Shown here: positions 4,465 through 11,338 of the stretch, in pieces
How positions within the stretch are numbered: position 1 is the first letter of the stretch
Layout of the letters: every line of letters starts with the position of its first letter
Assembly (NCBI GenBank): GCA_029557395.1
Contig: JAKQIK010000025.1
Span: forward strand, 1 to 11,338
DNA length: 11,338 nt
Source of the DNA: a bacterium
GTDB lineage: Bacteria > Patescibacteriota > Saccharimonadia > Saccharimonadales > JACDBH01
Reading direction: 5' to 3'
Program-made: the position numbers and the translations under genes
Notes under the pieces: model-generated
Told to the model about the DNA's origin: nothing
The model's input: the letters and a program-made list of their open reading frames with translations, nothing else
Database searches by the model: none

Positions 4465-7239
4465 TTAACTACAGCCAGTAGTAGAACCACAACTGGTGCA
4501 GACATAGCAACTTCCAGCTTTTTGTGTCTGATTACCGCAGTTGTAGCACATTGGAGCAGCTGGATCAACAACGCTCTTAGAAGTATCTGCTGTAGCAATG
4601 GTACTCTCTACAGGTGGAGCAACCTCTATAACTATTTCTTCGGCTACTATTTTTGGCTCTGAAACATCTTCTGTTAGCAAACTAGTCTGCTGGTCAGGCA
4701 TATCATCGATACTAGCAAGACCAAGCTCTAGCCTGTCATCAAACGACAAGTAAGACAAAGCTAGCCTCTTAGCTATGTAGTCTACCAACGAAGTCGCTGT
4801 CCTAATGCTTGCATCGTCAGTAATACCCGATGGAGCAAAACTTGTGCTAATAAAGGATTTTACGTAGCTTTTGAGTGGCACTCCATACTGAAGACCGTGG
4901 CTCATACTAATAGCAAAGGCGTCCATGATGCCTCTGAGGGTAGAACCTTGTTTTGCAATATTGACGAATATCTCACCAGGGGTACCGTCTTCGTACTCAC
5001 CAACAGTGAAGTATCCATGAGTGCCAGCAACTGTAAAAGAAAACGTCTTTGAATTGCGTACCTTCGGCAGATCTCGCTGTACTGCACCCCTAACAATAAC
5101 TTTGTCATTAATATCTTCGACAAAATCTTTTGCTGTTTCATTATTAGCATCACCATCTTTTTTCAACATACTTAGTGGCTGTGCTACTTTACAGTTATCA
5201 CGATAGATAGCCACAGCCTTTAGACCCAGCTTCCACGAATCTATGTGCAGTTGCTCTACATCTTCAACAGTCACATCTTCTGGCATGTTAACTGTCTTGG
5301 AAATAGCACCGGACAAGAAGGGTTGAACAGCACCCATCATCTTGACATGGCCAGAATAGTGAATAGCATTATCTCCCATAGAACAAGCAAAAACTGCTTT
5401 GTGCTCTTCCTTAAGATGAGGCGCACCCGTGATTGTCTTCTCTTCATCGATGTAGGCGACTATTTCGTCTGTCTGCCTTTGGCTGTAGCCAAGTGCTTCT
5501 AGTGCCCTAGGTATTGTCTGATTTACAATGGTCATAGTGCCACCGCCAACAAGTTTCTTGAATTTTACAAGTCCAAGGTCGGGCTCAATACCAGTTGTAT
5601 CACAATCCATCATAAAACCAATTGTGCCAGTAGGAGCTAGTACCGATGCTTGTGCATTTCGAATACCATATAACTCGCCTAACTCAACAGCATTATCCCA
5701 AACATTAGCAGCCGCACTGAGTAAATCTTCTGAAACTAAGCTTGCATCAATATCACGTACAGCATCACGGTGCATCCTAAGAACGTTCAGCATGCCGTCG
5801 CGATCTTTATGAAAACCAGCAAAAGGTCCAACTTGCCTTGCTAGTAGAGCTGACGTCGCATATGCATGCCCAGTCATCAATGCTGTAATAGCAGCCGCCT
5901 GAGCCCTTCCCTCGTCACTATCGTACGGTAAGCCTTGAGCCATCAATAATGCCCCAAGATTAGCATAACCTAGACCCAATTGCCTGTAAGCTCGAGTATT
6001 CTTAGCAATTTTTTCGGTTGGATACTGTGAATAACCGACTAATATTTCTTGTGCTGTAAATACTACTTCAACTGTGTGTTTAAAGGCTTCGATATCAAAT
6101 TTGCCATCTTCACCCAAGAATTTTAACAAGTTGATACTAGCTAAGTTACAAGCTGAATTATCAATATGCATATATTCAGAGCAAGGGTTTGAACCGTTTA
6201 TCCTGCCGGCAACAGGCGTGGTGTGCCAATTATTAATTGTAGTATCAAACTGCATGCCAGGATCAGCGCATTCCCAAGCCGCCTCGGCAATTTGCCTAAA
6301 AATATCACGAGCTTTAACTTTCTTAATTGTCTTACCATTAGTAACTGCTTTGAGATTCCAGTCTGCGTCGTCTACAACAGCCTGCATGAAATCATCTGTA
6401 ACTCTAACAGAATTATTTGCATTCTGATATTGGACACTGAAGCTATCTTTTCCATCTAAATCCATGTCAAAACCAGCCTCTTTAAGTACTCTAGCCTTCC
6501 GCTCCTCGATAGCTTTGGCCCAGATAAACTCTTCTACATCTGGGTGGTCAACATTCAGGATAACCATTTTTGCAGCCCTACGAGTCTTGCCACCACTCTT
6601 GATAGCACCAGCAGATGCATCGGCACCACGCATAAAGCTTAGTGGTCCACTAGCAGTACCGGCACTCTTGCCTAGAGTCTCGTAGGATGATCGAATAGCA
6701 CTGATATTAAGGCCCGAGCCTGAACCACCCTTAAAAATCATACCCTCTTCTTTATACCAATTTAATATTGCCGGCATAGTATCCTCGACAGCTAGAATAA
6801 AGCATGCACTTGCCTGTTGCGTTCTATCTTCGGCGCCAATATTGAACCAAACAGGTGAGTTAAAAGCGGCCCGCTGAGTTACCAATATAGCCTTTAATTC
6901 TTGTTTAAAATCCTCGGCTTCGGTATCTGATTCAAAATAGCCCTCTTGCTGACCCTGTCTAGTAATTGTATCTGCTACTCTGTCAATTAGATGCTTCAGT
7001 GATGACTCTCGGCCTCTCGTACCAGGCGTACCAGCAAAATATTTCTGAGCCACTATATTAATTGCATTCACGGACCAGCCTTCCGGAAATTCTACTCCAC
7101 GTTGTTCAAAAACTGGTTTTCCAGTCATTGGATTGCTAATAATCGAATCCGTCTTGGACCATTTTAGCTGATCGTAAGCTTTAGTTTTTGGTTTAGTAAA
7201 GTATCTTCTCATACCTAAACCAGTAGTTTGTTGTGCCAT
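4465..7239 (-). CDS. nrdJ: Class II (cobalamin-dependent) ribonucleotide reductase
   Basis: This enzyme reduces ribonucleotides to deoxyribonucleotides for DNA synthesis, using adenosylcobalamin to generate the thiyl radical. With the start chosen here it is 924 aa. Key sites are the cysteine in QASACF (C146), the finger-loop motif NPCSE (351-355) followed by ACNLASIN (C364), and APTGTIGF (535-542). The C-terminal tail is cysteine-rich with C898, C901, C911, C914, C917 and C923 and ends GSTTGCS. This is the NrdJ-type redox and zinc-ribbon tail that re-reduces the active site. I chose the ATG at 7239 (MAQQTTGLG) because GAGGG lies 8 bases upstream. An in-frame ATG at 7272 falls in the loop of a hairpin and lacks an RBS. 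The gene follows nrdR by 195 bases of structured RNA and probably shares its transcript. It ends at the palindrome at 4405-4438. No nrdA/nrdB or nrdD is in the window. Confidence 0.95.
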   Translation of the reverse strand: MAQQTTGLGMRRYFTKPKTKAYDQLKWSKTDSIISNPMTGKPVFEQRGVEFPEGWSVNAINIVAQKYFAGTPGTRGRESSLKHLIDRVADTITRQGQQEGYFESDTEAEDFKQELKAILVTQRAAFNSPVWFNIGAEDRTQQASACFILAVEDTMPAILNWYKEEGMIFKGGSGSGLNISAIRSSYETLGKSAGTASGPLSFMRGADASAGAIKSGGKTRRAAKMVILNVDHPDVEEFIWAKAIEERKARVLKEAGFDMDLDGKDSFSVQYQNANNSVRVTDDFMQAVVDDADWNLKAVTNGKTIKKVKARDIFRQIAEAAWECADPGMQFDTTINNWHTTPVAGRINGSNPCSEYMHIDNSACNLASINLLKFLGEDGKFDIEAFKHTVEVVFTAQEILVGYSQYPTEKIAKNTRAYRQLGLGYANLGALLMAQGLPYDSDEGRAQAAAITALMTGHAYATSALLARQVGPFAGFHKDRDGMLNVLRMHRDAVRDIDASLVSEDLLSAAANVWDNAVELGELYGIRNAQASVLAPTGTIGFMMDCDTTGIEPDLGLVKFKKLVGGGTMTIVNQTIPRALEALGYSQRQTDEIVAYIDEEKTITGAPHLKEEHKAVFACSMGDNAIHYSGHVKMMGAVQPFLSGAISKTVNMPEDVTVEDVEQLHIDSWKLGLKAVAIYRDNCKVAQPLSMLKKDGDANNETAKDFVEDINDKVIVRGAVQRDLPKVRNSKTFSFTVAGTHGYFTVGEYEDGTPGEIFVNIAKQGSTLRGIMDAFAISMSHGLQYGVPLKSYVKSFISTSFAPSGITDDASIRTATSLVDYIAKRLALSYLSFDDRLELGLASIDDMPDQQTSLLTEDVSEPKIVAEEIVIEVAPPVESTIATADTSKSVVDPAAPMCYNCGNQTQKAGSCYVCTSCGSTTGCS

Positions 7240-7427
7240 GATATTACCCTCACTCCCATATCCACACCCCATTAGTGGATATTTTTATTAGATTATTTTT
7301 ATTGTCTTCGAGTTCCCCCGCCTCCCTGCATTTGCTCGCAATTCTGACTACCCATAGCCATTCAAAGAAGTTAGCGGAACAGCTCTCCTTAATTCTTATT
7401 ACTCGATAAGTGCTAAGGAGAACCGTC
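7240..7427 (-). promoter_or_regulatory. Structured leader RNA upstream of nrdJ
   Basis: The 195-base gap between nrdR and nrdJ is unusually long for this compact window and is rich in pairing. On the minus strand CGGTTCTCCTTA (7425-7414) pairs with TAAGGAGAGCTG (7391-7380), extendable to 14 pairs with wobbles. It is topped by CTTAT/ATAAG (7410-7406 / 7399-7395) and a CGAGTA loop. GTTCC (7380-7376) could instead pair with GGAAC (7316-7312), next to a G-rich patch GGCGGGGGAAC. A TGGCTA/TAGTCA hairpin lies in between. Just before nrdJ, ATATCCAC (7282-7275) pairs with GTGGATAT (7265-7258). The GATAT of that stem could alternatively pair with ATATC (7244-7240) and enclose the nrdJ Shine-Dalgarno sequence. 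It lacks the conserved boxes of cobalamin riboswitches that I can recall. A published 'nrdJ' RNA motif exists and should be compared. Ligand unknown. Confidence 0.5.
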
Positions 7428-7434
7428 AAGCAAA

Positions 7435-7911
7435 TTAGTCTTGCTTGACTGGATCCGAACGTAAATTTTTTATTTGTGAAAGCTCTTTTTCAAAACCAGC
7501 GATATCCTTAAAACGCCTGTAGACACTTGCAAATCTTACATATGCTACTTCGTTTATGAGAGCAAGCTCATCCATCACCACCTGGCCTATCTTGCTCGAA
7601 GAAACTTCAGCTTCTCCACATTCATATAGCTTATCCTCTACACGATCGGCAACCTGTTCTACTTCTACACGATTCACGACTGTCTTTTCACAGGCCCTAT
7701 ACAGCCCAGCTAGTAGCTTATCTCGATTAAATAGTTCTTGCGCGCCATTACTCTTGATGACGATGAGCTGAGGCCTCTCTAGCCGTTCATAAGTCGTAAA
7801 CCTATGCTGGCAAGATATACACTCTCTGCGTCTACGTATAGCCTTACCTTCTGCAACATCCCTGGATTCAATGACTTTCGTGTTGTCAACATTACACTGA
7901 CTACATTTCAT
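7435..7911 (-). CDS. nrdR: NrdR, repressor of ribonucleotide reductase genes
   Basis: This is the nucleotide-sensing repressor of ribonucleotide reductase operons, 158 aa, which is normal length. The N-terminal zinc ribbon has C3, C6, C31 and C34 (MKCSQC … CISC), followed by the family's RRRREC and RFTTYER stretches. An ATP-cone domain follows from about residue 46 (LIVIKSNG) to 136 (VYRRFKDI), and senses ATP/dATP. I chose the ATG at 7911: AAGGGG lies 6 bases upstream, whereas the TTG one codon earlier has poorer spacing. It sits directly upstream of nrdJ on the same strand, its expected target. An operator-like palindrome upstream (7993-8010) suggests autoregulation of the nrdR-nrdJ unit. 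Confidence 0.96.
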   Translation of the reverse strand: MKCSQCNVDNTKVIESRDVAEGKAIRRRRECISCQHRFTTYERLERPQLIVIKSNGAQELFNRDKLLAGLYRACEKTVVNRVEVEQVADRVEDKLYECGEAEVSSSKIGQVVMDELALINEVAYVRFASVYRRFKDIAGFEKELSQIKNLRSDPVKQD

Positions 7912-7992
7912 CAATGACCCCTTTCTGTATTTAGATCAATGTGCTTTCTTGATTATTTTTATAATGTACCATTTGGCTATATTCCATGATAA

Positions 7993-8026
7993 ACCACATA
8001 TATAGCGTGTATGTTAGTTATATTAA
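7993..8026 (-). promoter_or_regulatory. Candidate nrdR promoter with NrdR-box-like operator
   Basis: On the minus strand TTAATA (8026-8021) and TATATA (8004-7999) are 16 bases apart. The -10 is embedded in ACACGCTATATATGTGGT (8010-7993), an imperfect palindrome. Aligned by eye to the NrdR-box consensus acaCwAtATaTwGtgt (reading the plus strand from 7993), 12 of 16 positions agree. Its location over the -10 upstream of nrdR is where NrdR usually binds. The match is partial, a clear second box three helical turns away was not found, and another -10-like TATAAA (around 7957-7962) is closer to the gene. Confidence 0.4.
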
Positions 8027-8042
8027 CGCTACCAGTAGCGTT
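8025..8042 (-). terminator. Hairpin downstream of ftsZ
   Basis: AACGCTA and TAGCGTT form a perfect 7-bp stem with a 4-base loop about 50 bases after the ftsZ stop. The downstream sequence on the minus strand is AU-rich (UUAAUAUAA) rather than a true U-run, so termination may be weak or partial. Confidence 0.45.
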
Positions 8043-8090
8043 TTGCAAATAATTAACGGTGTATTATTTACACATCAAAAGACCCTGTTT

Positions 8091-9404
8091 CTAAACACTA
8101 GTACTATTGTTTGAGTCGTCTTTTTTACGCCTTAGTCTACGCAAAAATGATGGTTTCTCTAGGTCTTCTTCATCGTCCTTCTTATTATCTTTGTCTTTTT
8201 GGCCAAAAAAACTCTCTGCCACATCTTCCTTAGCATTGTTATCGTCTTTTGAATTTTCTTTGGACTCCACATTCCAGATTGGCTTTATTACCGTTTCGTC
8301 ACTATTGAAGTCCTTGATGGCTTCGTCTGAATCTTTTTTGTCCAGATCCATATCTAGGCTACTAATCGACTTCTCGTCCTTGGGCTTCAATTCGGATGTA
8401 AAACTTGAAGCAGTATTATTAAGAATATTTTCAGATCGTTTGGCATAATATACTGCATCAAAACCGGTAGCTACGACCGTGATGATTATTTCACCCTGTA
8501 AATCAGGGTCAATAGTAGCACCAAAAATAATATTAGCATCAGGATCGGCAGCATTCGTAATCGACTCGGCGGCGGCATTGATTTCATGCATAGTCATGTC
8601 ATTGCCACCGATAACATTGAATAATATTCCCCTGGCCCCATCTATAGACACCTCTAGGAGTGGTGACTCGATAGCTTGCTGAGCAGCTTCAACTGCTCGA
8701 TTCTCACCACTCGCTCTACCAATACCCATTAGAGCTGAACCGGCAGACTTCATAACTGCTTTAACATCTGCAAAGTCTAGGTTAATAAGCCCGTTAACTG
8801 TAATAAGGTCTGATATACCTTGGACCCCTTGGCGCAGTACATCATCTGCCACCTTAAATGCCTCTAATAGTGGTGTATTCCTGTCGATTGTTTGAAGTAA
8901 GCGATCGTTTGGGATTGTAATTAGAGTATCAACCGATGATCTAAGCTCATCAATTGCAACATCTGCATTTCGTTTACGCTTAACACCCTCAAACGCAAAT
9001 GGCTTTGTTGCAAAACCTACCACTAAAGCACCTGTCTCTTTGGCCACCTCTGCAACAACTGGACCTGCGCCACTACCAGTACCACCGCCGGCGCCAATAG
9101 TTACAAAAATCATATCAGCACCTTCGAGGGCGCTTGCAATCTCTTCCTTAGACTCCTGAGCAGCCGTTTTGCCTACGCCGGGATCAGCACCAGCGCCCAA
9201 GCCCCTAGTTGCATCACGTCCAATATGTATCTTGGCAGAAGCTAGTGAATGATGTAATGCCTGCGCATCTGTGTTAACAGCTACAAAATCCACCCCGTGA
9301 ACTCCAGCTTCTATCATCCTATTAATAGCTGCACCACCGGCGCCACCAACTCCAACAACTATAATCCTGGCAAATGTTTCAATGGTTGGTGTAACTTGAG
9401 GCAT
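8091..9404 (-). CDS. ftsZ: Cell division GTPase FtsZ
   Basis: FtsZ is the tubulin-like GTPase that polymerises into the division ring at midcell; the protein is 437 aa. The nucleotide-binding Rossmann part starts VVGVGGAGG (16-24). The tubulin signature GGGTGSG is at 106-112, and the catalytic T7 loop NLDFADV at 208-214. The globular core ends near residue 322. It is followed by an acidic, Lys/Asp/Ser/Asn-rich disordered linker of about 90 residues and a C-terminal conserved peptide, LEKPSFLRRLRRKK (416-429), which matches the FtsA-binding tail seen in other FtsZs. Its start has a strong AAGGAG 10 bases upstream and its own promoter (9431-9459). It follows ftsA by 89 bases on the same strand. 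Confidence 0.98.
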   Translation of the reverse strand: MPQVTPTIETFARIIVVGVGGAGGAAINRMIEAGVHGVDFVAVNTDAQALHHSLASAKIHIGRDATRGLGAGADPGVGKTAAQESKEEIASALEGADMIFVTIGAGGGTGSGAGPVVAEVAKETGALVVGFATKPFAFEGVKRKRNADVAIDELRSSVDTLITIPNDRLLQTIDRNTPLLEAFKVADDVLRQGVQGISDLITVNGLINLDFADVKAVMKSAGSALMGIGRASGENRAVEAAQQAIESPLLEVSIDGARGILFNVIGGNDMTMHEINAAAESITNAADPDANIIFGATIDPDLQGEIIITVVATGFDAVYYAKRSENILNNTASSFTSELKPKDEKSISSLDMDLDKKDSDEAIKDFNSDETVIKPIWNVESKENSKDDNNAKEDVAESFFGQKDKDNKKDDEEDLEKPSFLRRLRRKKDDSNNSTSV

Positions 9405-9430
9405 CTATATATAACTCCTTTTATAATCAA

Positions 9431-9459
9431 AGTATATCGTAGCTAATTAATACTATCAA
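9431..9459 (-). promoter_or_regulatory. Promoter of ftsZ
   Basis: On the minus strand TTGATA (9459-9454) and TATACT (9436-9431) are separated by 17 bases, each one mismatch from consensus. Start of transcription would be near 9424, leaving a leader of about 20 bases that holds the AAAAGGAG ribosome binding site. It allows ftsZ to be made in excess of ftsA. Confidence 0.7.
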
Positions 9460-9493
9460 CATTTAGCTGTATAAAAAATTACCGCACAAAAAT

Positions 9494-10729
9494 TTATTGC
9501 TTCCTGCCAAGTTTCTTTATTATGTTCTTTGCGCTGAATTTAATATCACCAAACGACTTAACCCCTGTTGAATGTGAATCACTATGTTGTCCAAGTAACA
9601 TGTCTAGCCACATCAAGCCTATAGCGGTAGTAAAGTAACCATTTTCAATTACGTCTGAAATACCACCAACTGGTAATAATTTACCAATCCTGGCAGGTAG
9701 CTCTAGTTCGTGCTTAGCAAATTCTGCGATACCAGGTAATTTAGATACTCCTCCGACTATCACGATACCACCGGGTAGTTTTCTTGACCTTTGTATCTTC
9801 TTTAGCTCTTTATCAACATATTCAAATAGCTCCTCTGCCCTGGCACCAATAATCATCTGTATATCTGCGAGATCAAACTCATGCTCTTGGCCATCATGCT
9901 TTACCTTGATAACCTTATGTGTTTTCTGACTACTTAGTGATCCAAATTGCAACTTTACAGCTTCGGCAATATCCAAATCCGTCCTTAGGCCAATAGCAAG
10001 ATCATTAGTCATATTGATACCACCTATTGGTATAACAGCTACGTGCTGAACCTCACCATCTTCCATTACAACAATGCTTGTAGTACCTGCACCAATGTCC
10101 AGCAAGACCGTACCAGACTCTTTCTGTTGTCTATTTAGTACAGCTTCAGCAGCCGCAAGACTTGAAGTAGTATGGTGTGATGGTCTAATTTCGGCACGCT
10201 CAAGAGATGTATCTAGGTTTCTAATAGCAGGCGTAGATACGGTAATAATATGGGTATCTACTTCCAGCCTAACACCCTGCATACCAACTGGATCCTTGAT
10301 ACTTTCCTGACCGTCAAGTCGATAACTTTTTGCAAAAACCTGAATAATATCTCTGTTTGGAGGAAGTTGAATAATAGTAGCCGCTTCTTCGGCCCGTTCT
10401 CTGTCCTCTACAGTTATCTCGCGGTTAGCCGTACTAATGGCAATCACCCCTTTTGAATTGACACCTTCAACATGTGGTCCATTAATGTTAACCGTGGCGC
10501 TATCTACCCTAATACCTGATATTTTCTCAGCTTCGGATACAGCCTGGATAATAGCGTCAGTAACGTCTTCGATATGTGATATTACACCTTTCCTCATACC
10601 ATTATTTTTTGTAGACCCATAGCCAATAATCGAAGGTGACGAGGCATTTTCATCTAACAAACCAATCACACACCTAACGGCAGTCGTACCGATATCTATA
10701 CCGACAAAATGCGGAAGAGCTGAATTCAT
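9494..10729 (-). CDS. ftsA: Cell division actin-like protein FtsA
   Basis: FtsA is the actin-family ATPase that tethers FtsZ filaments to the membrane; the protein is 411 aa, typical length. Phosphate-1 motif GIDIGTTAVR is at 10-19. Domain 1C spans about 84-165, including the VNINGPHVEGV strand. Phosphate-2 motif LLDIGAGTTSIVV is at 209-221, and the adenosine motif GGIVIVGGVSKLPGI at 320-334. The C-terminus ends in a short basic amphipathic helix (about 396-410, AKNIIKKLGRK) that fits the membrane-targeting sequence. The ATG at 10729 has no Shine-Dalgarno sequence; a TATACT box ends 7 bases before it, so the mRNA is probably leaderless. It lies downstream of map, rather than the ftsQ found upstream in many division clusters, and upstream of ftsZ. 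Confidence 0.97.
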   Translation of the reverse strand: MNSALPHFVGIDIGTTAVRCVIGLLDENASSPSIIGYGSTKNNGMRKGVISHIEDVTDAIIQAVSEAEKISGIRVDSATVNINGPHVEGVNSKGVIAISTANREITVEDRERAEEAATIIQLPPNRDIIQVFAKSYRLDGQESIKDPVGMQGVRLEVDTHIITVSTPAIRNLDTSLERAEIRPSHHTTSSLAAAEAVLNRQQKESGTVLLDIGAGTTSIVVMEDGEVQHVAVIPIGGINMTNDLAIGLRTDLDIAEAVKLQFGSLSSQKTHKVIKVKHDGQEHEFDLADIQMIIGARAEELFEYVDKELKKIQRSRKLPGGIVIVGGVSKLPGIAEFAKHELELPARIGKLLPVGGISDVIENGYFTTAIGLMWLDMLLGQHSDSHSTGVKSFGDIKFSAKNIIKKLGRKQ

Positions 10730-10736
10730 ATCATGC

Positions 10737-10766
10737 AGTATAACGCTAGAGGTTGCAATCAGGCAA
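10737..10766 (-). promoter_or_regulatory. ftsA promoter, apparently leaderless
   Basis: On the minus strand TTGCCT (10766-10761) and TATACT (10742-10737) are 18 bases apart. The -10 ends 7 bases before the ftsA ATG, placing the transcription start at the start codon. No ribosome binding site is present upstream of the ATG, which agrees with leaderless initiation. Confidence 0.6.
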
Positions 10767-10786
10767 ATGCTAATATCGGATACTGC

Positions 10787-11338
10787 CTAAATTTCAGTGA
10801 GGATGTCGTAACCCTTATCTGTAATAAGTACGGTATTCTCAAAATGCGCAGCCAACGAGCCGTCAGCAGTTCTGATTGTCCAATGATCTTCATCGACCGT
10901 AACCGAGTGAGTCCCAAGTGTAGCCATAGGCTCTATCGCAATTGTCATACCCGTATGCAGAGTTGGTCCGCTACCGGCAAAACCGTAGTTTGGGATATCT
11001 GGCTCCTCATGCAACGAATGACCGACACCATGACCTACTAAATCCCGAACAATTCCATAACCGCCGCTGACTAGTACCTTTTGGATAGCGCTAGATATAT
11101 CTCCAACCCGTACACCATTACGTACCTGTTGAATGCCTGCATACATTGATTTTTCGGTATTTAATATCAGTTTCTTAACTTGATTACTGACGTCTCCAAC
11201 ATAAAATGTCCTAGCAGCATCTGTAATCATACCGTCATACTTAACCCCAAAATCAATACTGATGATATCACCTTTTTTGATTATTTTTTCATCCGATGGA
11301 ATACCATGCACCACCTCATCATTCACAGAGATACAAAT
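10787..11338 (-). CDS. map: Methionine aminopeptidase type I (5' end cut by window)
   Basis: This metalloprotease removes the initiator methionine from nascent proteins. Only the C-terminal 183 residues are in the window. The frame stays open to the right edge, where ICISVNDEVVHGIP is the typical mid-protein segment, so the N-terminal part (roughly 70-80 residues) lies outside. Counting from the window edge, the substrate-site His is H11 (HGIP). The metal ligands are D29 (SIDFG), D40 (TDAARTF), H103 (GHGVGH), E136 (AIEPM) and E167 (FENTVLIT), with the second active-site histidine at H110. All are intact. A GTG at 11326 is not the start. The gene ends 57 bases before ftsA, and that gap carries the ftsA promoter. 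Confidence 0.97.
   Translation of the reverse strand: MCISVNDEVVHGIPSDEKIIKKGDIISIDFGVKYDGMITDAARTFYVGDVSNQVKKLILNTEKSMYAGIQQVRNGVRVGDISSAIQKVLVSGGYGIVRDLVGHGVGHSLHEEPDIPNYGFAGSGPTLHTGMTIAIEPMATLGTHSVTVDEDHWTIRTADGSLAAHFENTVLITDKGYDILTEI

Noticed and set aside
7240..7272. Upstream nrdJ start at 7272
   Set aside because: It lies in a hairpin loop with no RBS, and the extra residues (MGCGYGSEGNI) are unlike NrdJ N-termini; ATG 7239 has GAGGG 8 bases upstream.
7299..7361. 20-codon reading frame (MAMGSQNCEQ…) inside the nrdJ leader
   Set aside because: The nearest SD-like AAGGAG is over 20 bases away and sequestered in the long stem; it is better explained as part of the structured RNA.
7240..7434. 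Cobalamin riboswitch upstream of nrdJ
   Set aside because: Expected from function, but the conserved B12-box and GCCACTG-type elements are not visible on the minus strand.
11324..11326. GTG at 11326 as start of map
   Set aside because: The frame continues to the window edge with typical MetAP residues (ICIS) before it; it is an internal codon.

Overview
The window is compact and moderately AT-rich, with almost every gene on the minus strand. It looks like chromosomal core DNA of a Patescibacteria/CPR organism, most likely Candidatus Saccharibacteria (TM7). That placement is inferred by recall from the gene set: a cobalamin-dependent class II ribonucleotide reductase with its NrdR repressor, an IleRS of the eukaryote-like 'type 2' form, a minimal ftsA-ftsZ pair beside map, and an rplU with no adjacent rpmA. 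No phylogeny was run. The standard genetic code reads cleanly throughout. No mobile elements, CRISPR arrays, tRNAs or rRNAs were seen.

Reading the minus strand from high to low coordinates: a 5'-truncated map (methionine aminopeptidase) runs in from the right edge. It is followed by ftsA, which has its own, apparently leaderless promoter, and by ftsZ, which has a good promoter and Shine-Dalgarno sequence. Next comes an nrdR-nrdJ pair with an operator-like palindrome upstream of nrdR and a 195-base structured leader between nrdR and nrdJ. nrdJ converges on a small plus-strand gene for a cysteine-free thioredoxin-fold protein (4079-4348), and a perfect 34-bp palindrome lies between the two 3' ends. 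That small gene is divergent from the ileS transcription unit; about 58 bp between them hold two promoters. The ileS unit then runs leader RNA, a small unknown gene, ileS and rplU, ending at a strong terminator at 255-280.

The main discovery-type signal is the leader at about 3816-4020 (minus strand). It folds as a T-box riboswitch in front of ileS. It has a canonical antiterminator with the 7-nt bulge UGGUACC, which fits the A discriminator expected for tRNA-Ile. It also has a very short Stem I with an AUC isoleucine codon in its terminal loop, and a 12-bp terminator helix with a U-tract. A conventional gene caller would extend the small downstream ORF into this RNA; the better start is a GTG at 3784. 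The second structured region, 7240-7427 upstream of nrdJ, may be another cis-regulatory RNA; I cannot assign its ligand.

Together the genes cover translation (ileS, rplU), N-terminal protein maturation (map), cell division (ftsA, ftsZ) and DNA precursor supply (nrdR, nrdJ). Regulation is visible as a tRNA-sensing leader for ileS, a probable NrdR circuit for nrdJ and leaderless promoters for two genes.
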